From: Affinirhizobium lemnae
GTDB lineage: Bacteria; Pseudomonadota; Alphaproteobacteria; Rhizobiales; Rhizobiaceae
Reading direction: 5' to 3'
Assembly: GCF_022968395.1 (NCBI RefSeq)
Contig: NZ_JALJQZ010000017.1
Coordinates: 23,852-87,851, forward strand
DNA: 64,000 nucleotides
Positions 17,965 through 26,971 of this stretch are shown in pieces. Within the stretch, counting starts at the first letter, position 1, and each line of letters begins with the position of its first letter. The translations under genes and the position numbers were made by a program. Below the pieces are notes generated by a model. The model was not told the DNA's origin. It saw only the letters and a list, made by a program, of their open reading frames with translations, and made no database searches.

Positions 17965-18237
17965 TAGAGCGTTTCAGGGCTCAATGGAATCGTTCTGCCG
18001 TGATCGGTTTCAGTCAGGATCAAGGCTTTGGCGAAGGGCATACCCGCAAGGTACGATTGAGACAAAAGCCGCAGATAATGGCTGAAAATGATCCGGCCCT
18101 CCGGGTTTGAGATGGCGGGTCATCTGCTTTGTCGCAGGGCTTGGCCCTATGCTGAGGCTACGACACGCGCCCTTCTCCTCGCATCTGCTCCCGCCCTCCC
18201 AAACAGAACTCTGTCCATTTAGCCCTGAAGCGCTCTA
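17965..18237. repeat. inverted-repeat-bounded intergenic element (MITE-like)
   Basis: A 273-base segment bounded by imperfect inverted arms at 17965-17997 and 18204-18237. Each begins TAGAGCG(T/C)TTCAGGGCT and continues (C/A)AATGGA, ending with GTTCTG. No coding potential is evident inside. The shape resembles a non-autonomous mobile or mosaic repeat. No target duplication was found by eye. Confidence 0.5.
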
Positions 18238-18542
18238 GTTGTATGTGACGAGGAGAGCCTTGAAATCTGCGCTCCACTACAAGGTGGATCATGGGAAACA
18301 CTTTAGCCAATCCTTACAAGATCTCCGCTCAGAATTAGTGGAAACCCTGCGGTGCTCGGTAATCGATCACCTGCTCGATTTTTTACAATTTAAAGATGTA
18401 TTACTGATTAAACAAATTCTACCTAGCAAGATTTGACCCATGAATATTTATAGTTGCTTTTATTTTTTGTTTTTCTACCAATGGTAGTGCGATGGCGGAG
18501 ATCTGAGATTTGCTGTCAGCGTATTTTTGAAGGAGCTATATT
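18238..18542 (+). promoter_or_regulatory. AT-rich upstream region of the DUF1842 gene
   Basis: With the element at 17965-18237 this fills the 620-base gap after the UdgX gene. From about 18360 the sequence turns clearly AT-rich, with T-runs and AATTTAAAG, TTTATAG and similar stretches, unlike the surrounding chromosome. It ends with the GAAGGAG ribosome site of the DUF1842 gene. A promoter is expected here; no unambiguous hexamer pair was chosen. Confidence 0.3.
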
Positions 18543-18965
18543 ATGACTGAAATTCATCCAATAGAAGCGGGCCTTTTCCAACTTAAATTGCAGAGCACAG
18601 GTGCGCCCGGCGCTCCTACGGTGGCGCTTACGCTTGGCGTCTATACTCCAACCGGCAAGGTGACTGGCTTTGCCGAAGTCAAACAAGCCACGAATCCGCC
18701 TCTGGATGTACGTTCGCATGTCCTAGGCGACTTGATCTATGAGACGGTCATTGGTCCCGGCTCCAAGGTCCGCATCGACCTGACAGGTTATCCGGAAATC
18801 GTTTGGCCGAAGGACGGGGGCGTTGGACCTGCCATTCCCTTGAACTTCAAGGCGATCATCCTGCTCGAGCCGGATTTCTCCAAGGGTACGATAGAGTATC
18901 AGTACCGCAAGGACTTGACCGGCAAATGGCACGTTGTGCGCGAGCCGATCCACAAGCTTGCCTGA
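18543..18965 (+). CDS. DUF1842 domain protein
   Basis: A 140-residue protein matching DUF1842: GLFQLKLQSTGAPGAPTVALTLGVYTPTGKVTGFAEVKQATNPPLDVRSHVLGD, then a beta-rich second half ending KWHVVREPIHKL. It looks like an all-beta soluble protein with no signal peptide and no catalytic motif. The function of the family is unknown. A strong AAGGAG precedes the ATG and a strong terminator follows, so it is a monocistronic unit. It sits next to an inverted-repeat element and an AT-rich upstream region, which suggests acquisition or replacement in this lineage. Confidence 0.75.
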   Translation: MTEIHPIEAGLFQLKLQSTGAPGAPTVALTLGVYTPTGKVTGFAEVKQATNPPLDVRSHVLGDLIYETVIGPGSKVRIDLTGYPEIVWPKDGGVGPAIPLNFKAIILLEPDFSKGTIEYQYRKDLTGKWHVVREPIHKLA

Positions 18966-18972
18966 AATAGAT

Positions 18973-19000
18973 CTGGCGGCCCATCGGGGCCGCCAGTCCT
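18973..19000 (+). terminator. terminator of the DUF1842 gene
   Basis: A perfect 9-bp stem CTGGCGGCC/GGCCGCCAG with a 6-base loop, 8 bases after the stop codon, followed by a modest TCCTTAT tract. It also lies just past the end of the convergent carB. Confidence 0.65.
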
Positions 19001-19025
19001 TATCCGGTTGGGCTCTGATCTTTGA

Positions 19026-22000
19026 TCAGAAGTAGCTTTGCAACGGAGCCACTTCCAACTGGCCCTTCTTCAGAGCCTCGATTGCTTCTGCCGCAGCCAG
19101 GGCACCAGCCATTGTGGTGTAATAAGGCACCTTCTGCATCAGAGCAGCACGACGAAGCGACTTGGAGTCGGAGATCGCCTTGTTGCTATCGGTCGTGTTG
19201 ATGACCAGTTGAACCTGACGGTTGCGGATCGCATCCTCGATATGCGGACGACCTTCCAGAACCTTGTTCACCTTCACAGCTTCAATGCCGTTCTCAGCGA
19301 GGAAGCGCTGCGTGCCGCCGGTTGCCAGAACCTTGAAGCCGATTTCGACCAGCAGTTTGATAGCTGGCAGGACGCGAGTCTTGTCGTCATCGCGGACCGA
19401 GACGAAGACAGAGCCTTCACGCGGGAGTTCTACGCCAGCACCCAACTGGCTCTTGGCGAAGGCGAGCGGAAAGCTGCGATCGAGGCCGATGACCTCTCCA
19501 GTGGAGCGCATTTCCGGGCCGAGCAGCGTATCGACACCCGGGAAGCGGGCAAACGGGAACACTGCTTCCTTGACGGCAATGTGCTTCAGGTTGCGCGGAT
19601 CCGGCTTTGAACCGTAGGCGCCAATGGCCGCATCCAGCTTTTCACCGGCCATGATGCGGGCGGCGATCTTGGCGATCGGCGCGCCGATGGTCTTGGCGAC
19701 GAAGGGCACGGTGCGCGAGGCGCGTGGATTGACTTCCAGAACGTAGATCGTGCCGTCCTTGATCGCGTACTGAACGTTCATAAGACCGCCGACATTCAGA
19801 GCCTTTGCAAGAGCGGTCGTCTGGCGCTCCAGTTCGTCCAGTAATTCTGGCGAGAAGGATCGGGATGGCAACGAGCAGGCGCTGTCGCCGGAGTGGATGC
19901 CGGCTTCCTCGATATGCTCCATGATGCCGGAGACAAACACGTTTTCACCGTCGCACAGCGCATCCACGTCGACTTCGATGGCGTTGGTCAGATAGCTATC
20001 GAACAGCAGAGGGTTCTTGCCGAGAAGCGTGTTGATCTGGCCCGTCTTGTCGTTCGGATAGCGCTGCTTGATGTCTTCCGGCACCAGTTCCGGCACCGTG
20101 TCCAGAAGATAGGCCTGGAGCATGGTCTCGTTGTGGATGATCTGCATGGCGCGGCCACCCAGAACGTAGGACGGCCGGACAACCAGCGGGAAGCCGATTT
20201 CGGACGCGACGAGACGCGCCTGTTCCACCGAGTAGGCAATGCCGTTGTTCGGCTGGGCGAGATCCAGCTTCATCAGGAGTTTCTGGAAGCGGTCGCGATC
20301 TTCCGCAAGGTCGATCATGTCCGGCGCTGTGCCAAGAATCGGGATACCGTTCTTTTCGAGGGCTTCGGCCAGCTTCAGAGGTGTCTGGCCGCCAAACTGG
20401 ACGATGACGCCGACGACTTCACCCTTTTCCTGTTCTGCACGAAGAATCTCGATCACGTCTTCGGCTGTCAGCGGCTCGAAATAGAGGCGGTCGGAGGTAT
20501 CGTAGTCGGTGGAAACGGTTTCCGGGTTGCAGTTGATCATGATGGCTTCGAAGCCTGCATCCTTCAGCGCGAAGGCCGCATGGCAGCAGCAGTAATCGAA
20601 CTCGATGCCCTGGCCGATACGGTTTGGACCGCCGCCGAGGATTACGACCTTCTTGGCGTCGGATATTTCTGCTTCCGAGCGGGCGACGCCGACGAACGGT
20701 GTCTCATAGGTCGAATACATATAGGCGGTCGGTGAGGCGAATTCGGCAGCGCAGGTATCGATGCGCTTGAAGGCCGGGCGCACATTCAGGCTGTTGCGCA
20801 GGACCGCGACATCCTTCGGCTTGGTCGATGTGAGCGAGGCGAGGCGGGCATCGGAGAAGCCCATGGCCTTCAGCATGCGCAGGTTGTCAGCGTCCTGCGG
20901 CAGGCCGTGTTCGCGCACGCGCGCTTCCATATCCACAATAGCCTTGAACTGGGCGATGAACCACGGGTCGATCTTGCAGCCTTCGTGAACTTCAGCTTCC
21001 GACATGCCGAGACGAAGCGCCTGAACCACCATGCGCAGGCGGTCCGGCGTCGGGGTACCGATGGCGGCGCGGATGGCGTTCTTGTCATCACCCTGGCCCA
21101 GGCCCGGAATTTCGATTTCATCGAGACCCGTCAGGCCGGTTTCCAGGCCGCGCAGGGCTTTCTGCAGAGATTCGGCAAAGGTGCGGCCAATGGCCATGAC
21201 TTCACCGACCGACTTCATGGCGGTGGTGAGCGTCGGCTCTGCACCCGGGAACTTCTCGAAGGCAAAGCGCGGGATCTTGGTGACGACGTAGTCGATGGAT
21301 GGTTCGAAGGAGGCGGGTGTGGCGCCACCGGTGATATCGTTCTCCAACTCATCCAGGGTGTAGCCGATGGCGAGCTTGGCCGCGACCTTGGCAATCGGGA
21401 AGCCGGTTGCCTTGGAAGCGAGCGCGGAGGAGCGAGACACGCGCGGGTTCATTTCGATGACGACCAGGCGGCCATCCTTAGGGTTCACGGCAAACTGAAC
21501 GTTCGAGCCGCCAGTTTCCACGCCTATTTCGCGCAGTACCGCGATCGATGCGTTACGCATGATCTGGTATTCCTTGTCCGTCAGTGTCAGCGCCGGAGCG
21601 ACAGTGATGGAGTCACCCGTGTGAACGCCCATCGGATCAATGTTTTCGATAGAGCAGATGATGATGCAGTTATCCGCGCGGTCGCGGATGACTTCCATCT
21701 CATATTCCTTCCAGCCTAGAACCGATTCTTCAATCAGCACTTCCGTGGTCGGAGAGGCGTCCAGACCGGAATTGATGATCTCGAAGAATTCGGAGCGGTT
21801 GTAGGCAATGCCACCGCCGGTGCCGCCCATGGTGAAGGAAGGACGGATGATGGCAGGCAGGCCCACGACATCCAGCGCCTGCGCAGCGATGGCCATGGCA
21901 TGGCTCATGTAACGCTGCTTGCGGTCTGTCTCGCCAAGGTTCCACTTGTTTTCCAGCTCGTCCAGCGCCTTGTCCAGAGCATCACCGGACAGTGTTTCGC

Positions 22001-22508
22001 GCAGCTTTGCGCGCTCAGCCTCGTGCTTCTTGCGGTCGGCATCCTTGATTTCTGTTGCGTTCGCCAGCATGGAGCGAGGCGTTTCCAGCCCGATCTTCGC
22101 CATCGCCTCACGGAAGAGAGCACGGTCTTCGGCCTTGTCGATGGCCTCCGGCTTCGCGCCGATCATTTCGACATTATAGCGGTCCAGAACACCCATTCGC
22201 TTCAAAGAAAGCGCGGTGTTGAGCGCGGTTTGTCCGCCCATTGTCGGCAGCAGCGCGTCCGGACGTTCCTTGGCGATGATCTTGGCTACAACTTCCGGCG
22301 TGATGGGCTCAACATAAGTCGCGTCTGCCAAGCCCGGATCGGTCATGATCGTTGCCGGGTTGGAGTTGACCAGAATGACCCGGTAGCCTTCTTCCTTCAG
22401 CGCCTTGCAGGCCTGAGTGCCTGAATAGTCGAACTCGCAGGCCTGACCGATGACAATCGGTCCTGCTCCGATGATGAGGATTGACTTAATATCTTGGCGC
22501 TTCGGCAT
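19026..22508 (-). CDS. carB: carbamoyl-phosphate synthase large subunit
   Basis: A 1160-residue enzyme that makes carbamoyl phosphate from bicarbonate, ammonia (delivered by CarA) and two ATP, for pyrimidine and arginine synthesis. Two homologous ATP-grasp halves are visible ([29 protein letters not shown] near the start; [29 protein letters not shown] at the start of the second half). A C-terminal MGS-like allosteric domain follows ([16 protein letters not shown] ...[18 protein letters not shown]). The start at 22508 begins [17 protein letters not shown], as in relatives; the frame stays open upstream to 22562. carA lies 4.5 kb away on the same strand, not adjacent. Confidence 0.97.
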   Translation of the reverse strand: MPKRQDIKSILIIGAGPIVIGQACEFDYSGTQACKALKEEGYRVILVNSNPATIMTDPGLADATYVEPITPEVVAKIIAKERPDALLPTMGGQTALNTALSLKRMGVLDRYNVEMIGAKPEAIDKAEDRALFREAMAKIGLETPRSMLANATEIKDADRKKHEAERAKLRETLSGDALDKALDELENKWNLGETDRKQRYMSHAMAIAAQALDVVGLPAIIRPSFTMGGTGGGIAYNRSEFFEIINSGLDASPTTEVLIEESVLGWKEYEMEVIRDRADNCIIICSIENIDPMGVHTGDSITVAPALTLTDKEYQIMRNASIAVLREIGVETGGSNVQFAVNPKDGRLVVIEMNPRVSRSSALASKATGFPIAKVAAKLAIGYTLDELENDITGGATPASFEPSIDYVVTKIPRFAFEKFPGAEPTLTTAMKSVGEVMAIGRTFAESLQKALRGLETGLTGLDEIEIPGLGQGDDKNAIRAAIGTPTPDRLRMVVQALRLGMSEAEVHEGCKIDPWFIAQFKAIVDMEARVREHGLPQDADNLRMLKAMGFSDARLASLTSTKPKDVAVLRNSLNVRPAFKRIDTCAAEFASPTAYMYSTYETPFVGVARSEAEISDAKKVVILGGGPNRIGQGIEFDYCCCHAAFALKDAGFEAIMINCNPETVSTDYDTSDRLYFEPLTAEDVIEILRAEQEKGEVVGVIVQFGGQTPLKLAEALEKNGIPILGTAPDMIDLAEDRDRFQKLLMKLDLAQPNNGIAYSVEQARLVASEIGFPLVVRPSYVLGGRAMQIIHNETMLQAYLLDTVPELVPEDIKQRYPNDKTGQINTLLGKNPLLFDSYLTNAIEVDVDALCDGENVFVSGIMEHIEEAGIHSGDSACSLPSRSFSPELLDELERQTTALAKALNVGGLMNVQYAIKDGTIYVLEVNPRASRTVPFVAKTIGAPIAKIAARIMAGEKLDAAIGAYGSKPDPRNLKHIAVKEAVFPFARFPGVDTLLGPEMRSTGEVIGLDRSFPLAFAKSQLGAGVELPREGSVFVSVRDDDKTRVLPAIKLLVEIGFKVLATGGTQRFLAENGIEAVKVNKVLEGRPHIEDAIRNRQVQLVINTTDSNKAISDSKSLRRAALMQKVPYYTTMAGALAAAEAIEALKKGQLEVAPLQSYF

Positions 22509-22992
22509 GGGCTCAATTCCATAAACATGTTGCGCGAAAAACCGGCCAGGGTGAGGCTTCACCGGCCGGGCGCAATGGATGGGTCTTTTCAGGCTAGAAG
22601 CGGCTTATAGGGAAATGTTCGCGCGGAAGGAACCCCCAAAATTTAGTTTCCGCACTTGTCTCTGCCAATAAGGACTGGGGGTCTCTATCTCGTTGTCAGT
22701 TCTTTACTGGAATAAACGTATGTCGTCGCATGAGGACAACCTATATCAAGCCGCCACGAGAATGAACAATCTGCGCTCTCTGTCTTCATCCGGGTCATAG
22801 ATGACTCAGATTTCTGGCGATAAGCCTTGCTGCAGTCTAGTTTAGCTTCAGCTTGCAATTGCTGGGCATTCCGCCGCTGCCGGTGATTCTTGGAAGAGGT
22901 CCGCGCGTATTCCCGCTTGCATCCCATGGAACGATGGTTGAGATTCCCCATTATCGTGCACGCGGCGTGCAGCAACGGCAGAGGGTGCAGCG
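22509..22992. other. gene-free divergent region, carB to zinc peptidase
   Basis: 484 bases between divergent genes. Several short frames exist, but none has a good ribosome site or a recognisable product. No strong palindrome or terminator was seen. It must hold both promoters. The GAGGG site 7 bases before 22993 supports the peptidase start. Confidence 0.35.
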
Positions 22993-23901
22993 ATGGAATG
23001 GCGTGGCAGACGGCAATCGGACAATATCGAAGATCGCCGCGCGGATGGCGGCGGCGGTTTCCGTTCCGGTCCGGGCTTTCGAATTCCAATCGGTGGCGGC
23101 ACTCGCGGCGGTGGCATCGGGATTGGCGGGCTGATCTTCATCGTGATCGTCTGCTTCATTCTCGGCATCAATCCGCTCACGCTTCTATCCGGTGGCGATA
23201 TCGATCTTGGCGGTGGTGCATCCAGTCAGCAGCAGGCTCAGCGCACGCCGCAGAATGACGAAATGAAAGCGTTCGTTTCGACTGTTTTGGCGGAAACCGA
23301 AGATACCTGGACGCGGGTTTTCCAGCAGCGTGGTGGCCAGTATGAGGAGCCGAAGCTTGTGCTCTTTCCGGGACGGGTCGAATCTGCCTGTGGACTTGCG
23401 TCGGCAGCAACCGGCCCGTTCTATTGTCCGGGCGACCGTAAGATCTACCTCGATACGTCGTTTTTCAACCAGTTGTCGCACCAGTTCGGGGCTCCTGGCG
23501 ACTTTGCCGAAGCCTATGTCATCGCTCATGAAGTTGGTCACCACGTCCAGAACCTGATCGGTGTCCTTCCCAAATTCAACCAGATGCGCAAGTCCATGAG
23601 CGAGTTGGATGCCAACCGCATGTCTGTGCGCGTGGAACTTCAGGCAGATTGTTTTGCAGGCGTATGGGGTAAGTACACCGACCAGAAGGGTATTCTGGAA
23701 ACGGGCGATCTTGAGGAGGCGCTCAACGCCGCGCAGAAGATCGGTGACGACACATTGCAGCGCCGCTCGCAGGGTTATGTGATTCCGGATAGCTTCAATC
23801 ACGGAACTTCGGCGCAGCGCGTCAAATGGTTCCGCAAGGGCTTTACGAGCGGCAACATGCAGGCTTGCGATACGTTCACGCCGAGCTACCAGCAGCTATG
23901 A
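22993..23901 (+). CDS. neutral zinc metallopeptidase, YpfJ family
   Basis: A 302-residue membrane-anchored peptidase. A Gly/Arg-rich cytoplasmic N-terminus is followed by a single TM helix at about residues 43-60 (IGIGGLIFIVIVCFILGI), and the catalytic domain would be periplasmic. The zinc motif HEVGH is at 179-183 with the distal acidic ligand in ELQADCFAGVWG. The family (putative neutral zinc metallopeptidase) is widespread but its substrates are unknown. The last 6 bases overlap the convergent LytTR gene. Confidence 0.88.
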   Translation: MEWRGRRQSDNIEDRRADGGGGFRSGPGFRIPIGGGTRGGGIGIGGLIFIVIVCFILGINPLTLLSGGDIDLGGGASSQQQAQRTPQNDEMKAFVSTVLAETEDTWTRVFQQRGGQYEEPKLVLFPGRVESACGLASAATGPFYCPGDRKIYLDTSFFNQLSHQFGAPGDFAEAYVIAHEVGHHVQNLIGVLPKFNQMRKSMSELDANRMSVRVELQADCFAGVWGKYTDQKGILETGDLEEALNAAQKIGDDTLQRRSQGYVIPDSFNHGTSAQRVKWFRKGFTSGNMQACDTFTPSYQQL

Positions 23902-24759
23902 TGGTTGCCGGTCAGAAAACTTCAGGCGGATCTCTGCCTCATTGGGTCTGCTGACGGGGAGCTCTTCGCCAGCTTTCGTTACGACCAGAAGTCTGCCGTT
24001 TGCGCGTTTCAGATGTGAGACATGTTCGTCTGCCATCCAATGCGAGCGGTGAATGCGCTGGCCCGCCACCGGCGCGGTTTCGTTCAGCGCGTCGCTGAAG
24101 CGCAACAGGACCAGTTCCTTGCCGCGTGATGTTACCACTTCAGTGTAGTGGTCCTGCACAGCGAGCCTCAGCAACCTGCCACGGTTTTGGGGTTTCAGCC
24201 GCGACAGGATTGCCGGATCGGCAGGATGCTCTGCACTGGATTGCGACGACGGCTCCGGCTGAGAGACAGCGGGAGGTTTGCTCTTGTGCTGCAAATCTAT
24301 CTGCTCATCGGGGTGCCTCTCAGAAGCGGGCGGGCTCATCGTCAGATAGGTCAGGGCGCAGAGCAGGGGGCTTAGCAAGAGCGAAATCTTGATCTGCTCG
24401 ATCGTGCTCCCGACAGAAATGGACTGCCCCGTAAACCCCGCCTGCAAAACTTCCACCGCAAGGCCAATGGGCAAGGCTGCGATGATCGCGCCGATCATCA
24501 TGATGGGGAGCCGGTGTCTGCCGCTGCGCCCCAAGATCGTCAGTGCCAGCACGATGACGAAGCTCGCGAGCGAAAAGGCTGTCGCCTGCAGGAAAAGCCA
24601 GAACGCCAGGCGGCGAAGGAAGGGCATCGATGCGCCGGTGCCGAACGGCCCGACAACCGTGAACACAATACTGACAATCACCATTGTCGCCCAGAAGCGC
24701 GACGAGCCGAAAAACCTCTGCAATTCGCGAAGCGTGGATTGCAAATAGACGCTTCTCAC
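23896..24759 (-). CDS. membrane-anchored LytTR-type DNA-binding regulator
   Basis: A roughly 287-residue protein. About four TM helices occupy the N-terminal half (FWATMVIVSIVFTVVGPFG; LAFWLFLQATAFSLASFVIVLALTIL; LPIMMIGAIIAALPIGLAVEVL; IKISLLLSPLLCALTYLTM). A polar Ser/Pro/Glu-rich linker follows, then a C-terminal LytTR DNA-binding domain of about 95 residues (LLRLAVQDHYTEVVTSRGKELVLLRFSDALNE...GQRIHRSHWMADEHV). There is no receiver domain, so the signal is probably sensed in the membrane. A GTG start at 24759 follows GAGGG by 8 bases; the ATG at 24897 would run into the divergent gene. The likely target is itself and/or the divergent DUF2306 gene. Confidence 0.8.
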   Translation of the reverse strand: MRSVYLQSTLRELQRFFGSSRFWATMVIVSIVFTVVGPFGTGASMPFLRRLAFWLFLQATAFSLASFVIVLALTILGRSGRHRLPIMMIGAIIAALPIGLAVEVLQAGFTGQSISVGSTIEQIKISLLLSPLLCALTYLTMSPPASERHPDEQIDLQHKSKPPAVSQPEPSSQSSAEHPADPAILSRLKPQNRGRLLRLAVQDHYTEVVTSRGKELVLLRFSDALNETAPVAGQRIHRSHWMADEHVSHLKRANGRLLVVTKAGEELPVSRPNEAEIRLKFSDRQPS

Positions 24760-24849
24760 GAACTTTACCCTCACATTAACGCCAATCCAGTTGGCTGCAC
24801 CCAGGTTTTCGCCAATCTCGGGGACGAATTCAACCGGAGAACCGCCGTC

Positions 24850-25383
24850 ATGATGCTTGCCCCTCTTCTTGAAGCACCACTTGCCGTCCAAATCCATGTG
24901 GCCGCTGTTTTACCCGCCGCGGTGCTTGGTGCTTTCCTTCTCATCTGGAAGGGACGAGGAACTCCGCTTCACAGGCTGTTCGGCAAGATCTGGCTGTTTC
25001 TGATGCTCGTTACGGCGGGCTCCAGTTTCTTTATCCATAGCCTTGATATGATCTGGGGCTTTTCTCCAATTCATCTACTGTCAGTCATGGTGATTGTCAG
25101 CAGCTGGCGCGTTTACCGGACTGCGCGTGCGGGAAACATCCGCGCGCATGCCGCGACCGTTCGTCAGCTCTATTTCTGGGGCATCGTCGTGGCAGGCGGG
25201 TTCACGCTTATTCCTCATCGATTGATGCATGCAGTTGTCATCAAGGATAGATCGTCCCTGCAGTTGGTCCTGCTGATCTTCGTGGTCGCTCTCCCGTTGC
25301 TGGTTTTCTACCTACAACAGAACCGAAGAATTCGAGCTGCTGCGGCTGTCGATCCGATCCAGGCGACCCATCAATCCGGTTGA
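24850..25383 (+). CDS. DUF2306-type four-TM membrane protein
   Basis: A 177-residue integral membrane protein with 4-5 hydrophobic helices. The pattern HVAAVLPAAVLGAFLLIWKGRGTPLHRLFGKIWLFLMLVTAGSSFFIH and the later VRQLYFWGIVVAGGFTLIPHRLMHAVV fit the DUF2306 family, whose conserved histidines suggest heme or metal binding; its function is unknown. The start at 24850 (or the next codon, 24853) follows CCGGAGAA. Divergent from the LytTR membrane regulator with only 90 bases between them, a layout that usually means regulator and target. Confidence 0.72.
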   Translation: MMLAPLLEAPLAVQIHVAAVLPAAVLGAFLLIWKGRGTPLHRLFGKIWLFLMLVTAGSSFFIHSLDMIWGFSPIHLLSVMVIVSSWRVYRTARAGNIRAHAATVRQLYFWGIVVAGGFTLIPHRLMHAVVIKDRSSLQLVLLIFVVALPLLVFYLQQNRRIRAAAAVDPIQATHQSG

Positions 25384-25408
25384 TGGCTTCATTCAATTCT
25401 TCTACTTT
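25380..25408 (+). promoter_or_regulatory. promoter for the MATE leader RNA
   Basis: TTGATG (-35) at 25380-25385, a 17-base spacer, and TACTTT (-10) at 25403-25408. The -35 overlaps the DUF2306 stop codon. The predicted transcript start is near 25415. Confidence 0.45.
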
Positions 25409-25414
25409 ATTAGG

Positions 25415-25494
25415 CAAAAGGGTTGCTACTCTGGAGGGTGTGATCTAAGTCCGTTCATGGCCGACTGCCCATTTTCCGTGCAGCGGCCTTTTTT
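25415..25494 (+). ncRNA. terminated leader or small RNA upstream of the MATE gene
   Basis: An 80-nt predicted transcript that ends in a strong intrinsic terminator at 25459-25494 (GGCCG-CTGC stem pairing with GCAG-CGGCC, one bulged A, then six T). The terminator finishes only 18 bases before the MATE start codon, so it must either attenuate the pump gene or define a separate sRNA. The upstream portion contains CTGGAGGGTG, which could pair with pyrimidine-rich RNA. I do not recognise a known riboswitch class. Confidence 0.45.
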
Positions 25495-25512
25495 CGTTTC
25501 CGGAGCATGGTC

Positions 25513-26901
25513 ATGTCCACCGTTCTTGCGCCAGCGCAGTCCTCATCGATGTCTGATAACTCGTGGGGCTCCCATGTGAAGTCGACAATCGGGCTTGGCG
25601 TTCCGTTTGTCGGCGCACAATTGGCGCAGATGGCGATCAATACGACGGATGTGGTGATGGTCGGCTGGCTGGGGACGACCGAACTGGCGGCCGTGGTGCT
25701 TGCCAGCCAGATGTTCTTCGTTGTCTTCATTTTCGGCAGCGGTTTTTCAAACGCTGTAATTCCGCTTGTAGCGCAGGCTGTCGGGCGAGGGGACCAGAAG
25801 CAGGCACGCCGTTCGGTGCGGATGGGAATGTGGGTGGTGATAGCCTATGGCATCGTTACCGCACCAATCCTGTTCTTCTCCAAGGCGATTTTGCTGACTC
25901 TGGGGCAGGCGCCTGACGTTGCTGAACTGGCGCAATCCTATCTTCGCATTCTCCAGTGGGGCATGTTTCCGGCGCTGCTGGTGATGGTGCTGCGCTCCTT
26001 TGCCAGTGCCTTGCAGCGCGCGGGTATCGTGCTTTACGTCACGCTCGGCATGTTCGCCTTCAATGCGGTGGTCGACTACGGCCTCATCTTCGGTAATCTC
26101 GGCATGCCGAAACTTGGGCTCAACGGTGCTGCGATCGCCTCGCTGAGCGCCAACCTTTTGGGGTTTGCGTTGCTGGTGGCCTATATTCAGAGCCGCAAGG
26201 AAATGCGCGCCTATGAGATTTTCGTGCGGTTCTGGCGTCCAGACTGGAGCGCCTTTCGAGAGATCTTTGCGGTAGGTTTGCCCATTGGCTTCACCATTCT
26301 TGCCGAAGCGGGCCTGTTTACGGCTGCGTCGCTGCTGATGGGTATGCTTGGAAAGCTGGAACTGGCGGCGCACGGCATTGCCCTGCAACTGGCGTCTATC
26401 GCCTTCATGGTGCCGCTGGGTCTGGCGCAGGTTGCCACTGTGCGTGTGGGCCTTGCCTATGGCCGCGGCGACCCTATCGGCGTCAATCGCGCGGCGGTAA
26501 CGGTGCTGGTGGTGGGCCTGGGCTTTTCGATCGTTGGAAGCACACTGTTTGCAGTAGCTCCGGCTTCGCTGGGCCGGTTGTTCCTGGATACGAGCCTGCC
26601 GGACGCCCAGCGCGTTCTGGAGCTTGCGGTGCCGCTCATCATGCTGGCCGGCGCATTTCAGTTGTTCGACGGACTTCAGGCAGTTGCTGCGGGGCTTCTG
26701 CGCGGCTTGAAGGATACGCAGGTGCCAATGGTGCTCGCCCTGATCGCCTATTGGCCCATCGGTTTCGTATTTGCCTGGGTCTTTGCTTTCCCTCTGGAAT
26801 GGCGCGGGCCGGGCGTCTGGATCGGGTTTGTGATGGGCCTAACGGCAGCAGCCGTCATGCTGTGCGTGCGTTTCTGGCTTCTTGTCAGGGAACGGGGCTG
26901 A
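25513..26901 (+). CDS. MATE-family multidrug/Na+ antiporter
   Basis: A roughly 462-residue inner-membrane efflux pump with about twelve TM helices in two six-helix halves, of the NorM branch. Recognisable segments are GVPFVGAQLAQMAINTTDVVMVGWLGTTELAAVVLASQMF and the second-half start EIFAVGLPIGFTILAEAGLFTAASLLMGMLGKLELAAHGIALQLASIAFMVPLGLAQVATVRVG. It probably exports cationic drugs or metabolites with Na+ or H+ antiport. The start at 25513 is 7 bases from CCGGAG; the ATG at 25507 would be too close. It sits immediately behind a terminator-bearing leader. Confidence 0.93.
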   Translation: MSTVLAPAQSSSMSDNSWGSHVKSTIGLGVPFVGAQLAQMAINTTDVVMVGWLGTTELAAVVLASQMFFVVFIFGSGFSNAVIPLVAQAVGRGDQKQARRSVRMGMWVVIAYGIVTAPILFFSKAILLTLGQAPDVAELAQSYLRILQWGMFPALLVMVLRSFASALQRAGIVLYVTLGMFAFNAVVDYGLIFGNLGMPKLGLNGAAIASLSANLLGFALLVAYIQSRKEMRAYEIFVRFWRPDWSAFREIFAVGLPIGFTILAEAGLFTAASLLMGMLGKLELAAHGIALQLASIAFMVPLGLAQVATVRVGLAYGRGDPIGVNRAAVTVLVVGLGFSIVGSTLFAVAPASLGRLFLDTSLPDAQRVLELAVPLIMLAGAFQLFDGLQAVAAGLLRGLKDTQVPMVLALIAYWPIGFVFAWVFAFPLEWRGPGVWIGFVMGLTAAAVMLCVRFWLLVRERG

Positions 26902-26919
26902 AAGGCCTGGTCTTACGCA

Positions 26920-26949
26920 AATGGCCCGCACGAAGCGGGCCATTTTTTT
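26920..26949 (+). terminator. terminator after the MATE gene
   Basis: A perfect 10-bp stem AATGGCCCGC/GCGGGCCATT with a 5-base loop, then a T-run; A residues at the other base let it also serve the convergent carA. Confidence 0.85.
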
Positions 26950-26971
26950 ATTCCAACGCGTCTGATGTGGA

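Noticed and set aside
17928..18110. 60-codon frame after the UdgX gene
   Set aside because: It runs into the inverted-repeat element and has no ribosome site; better explained as repeat sequence.
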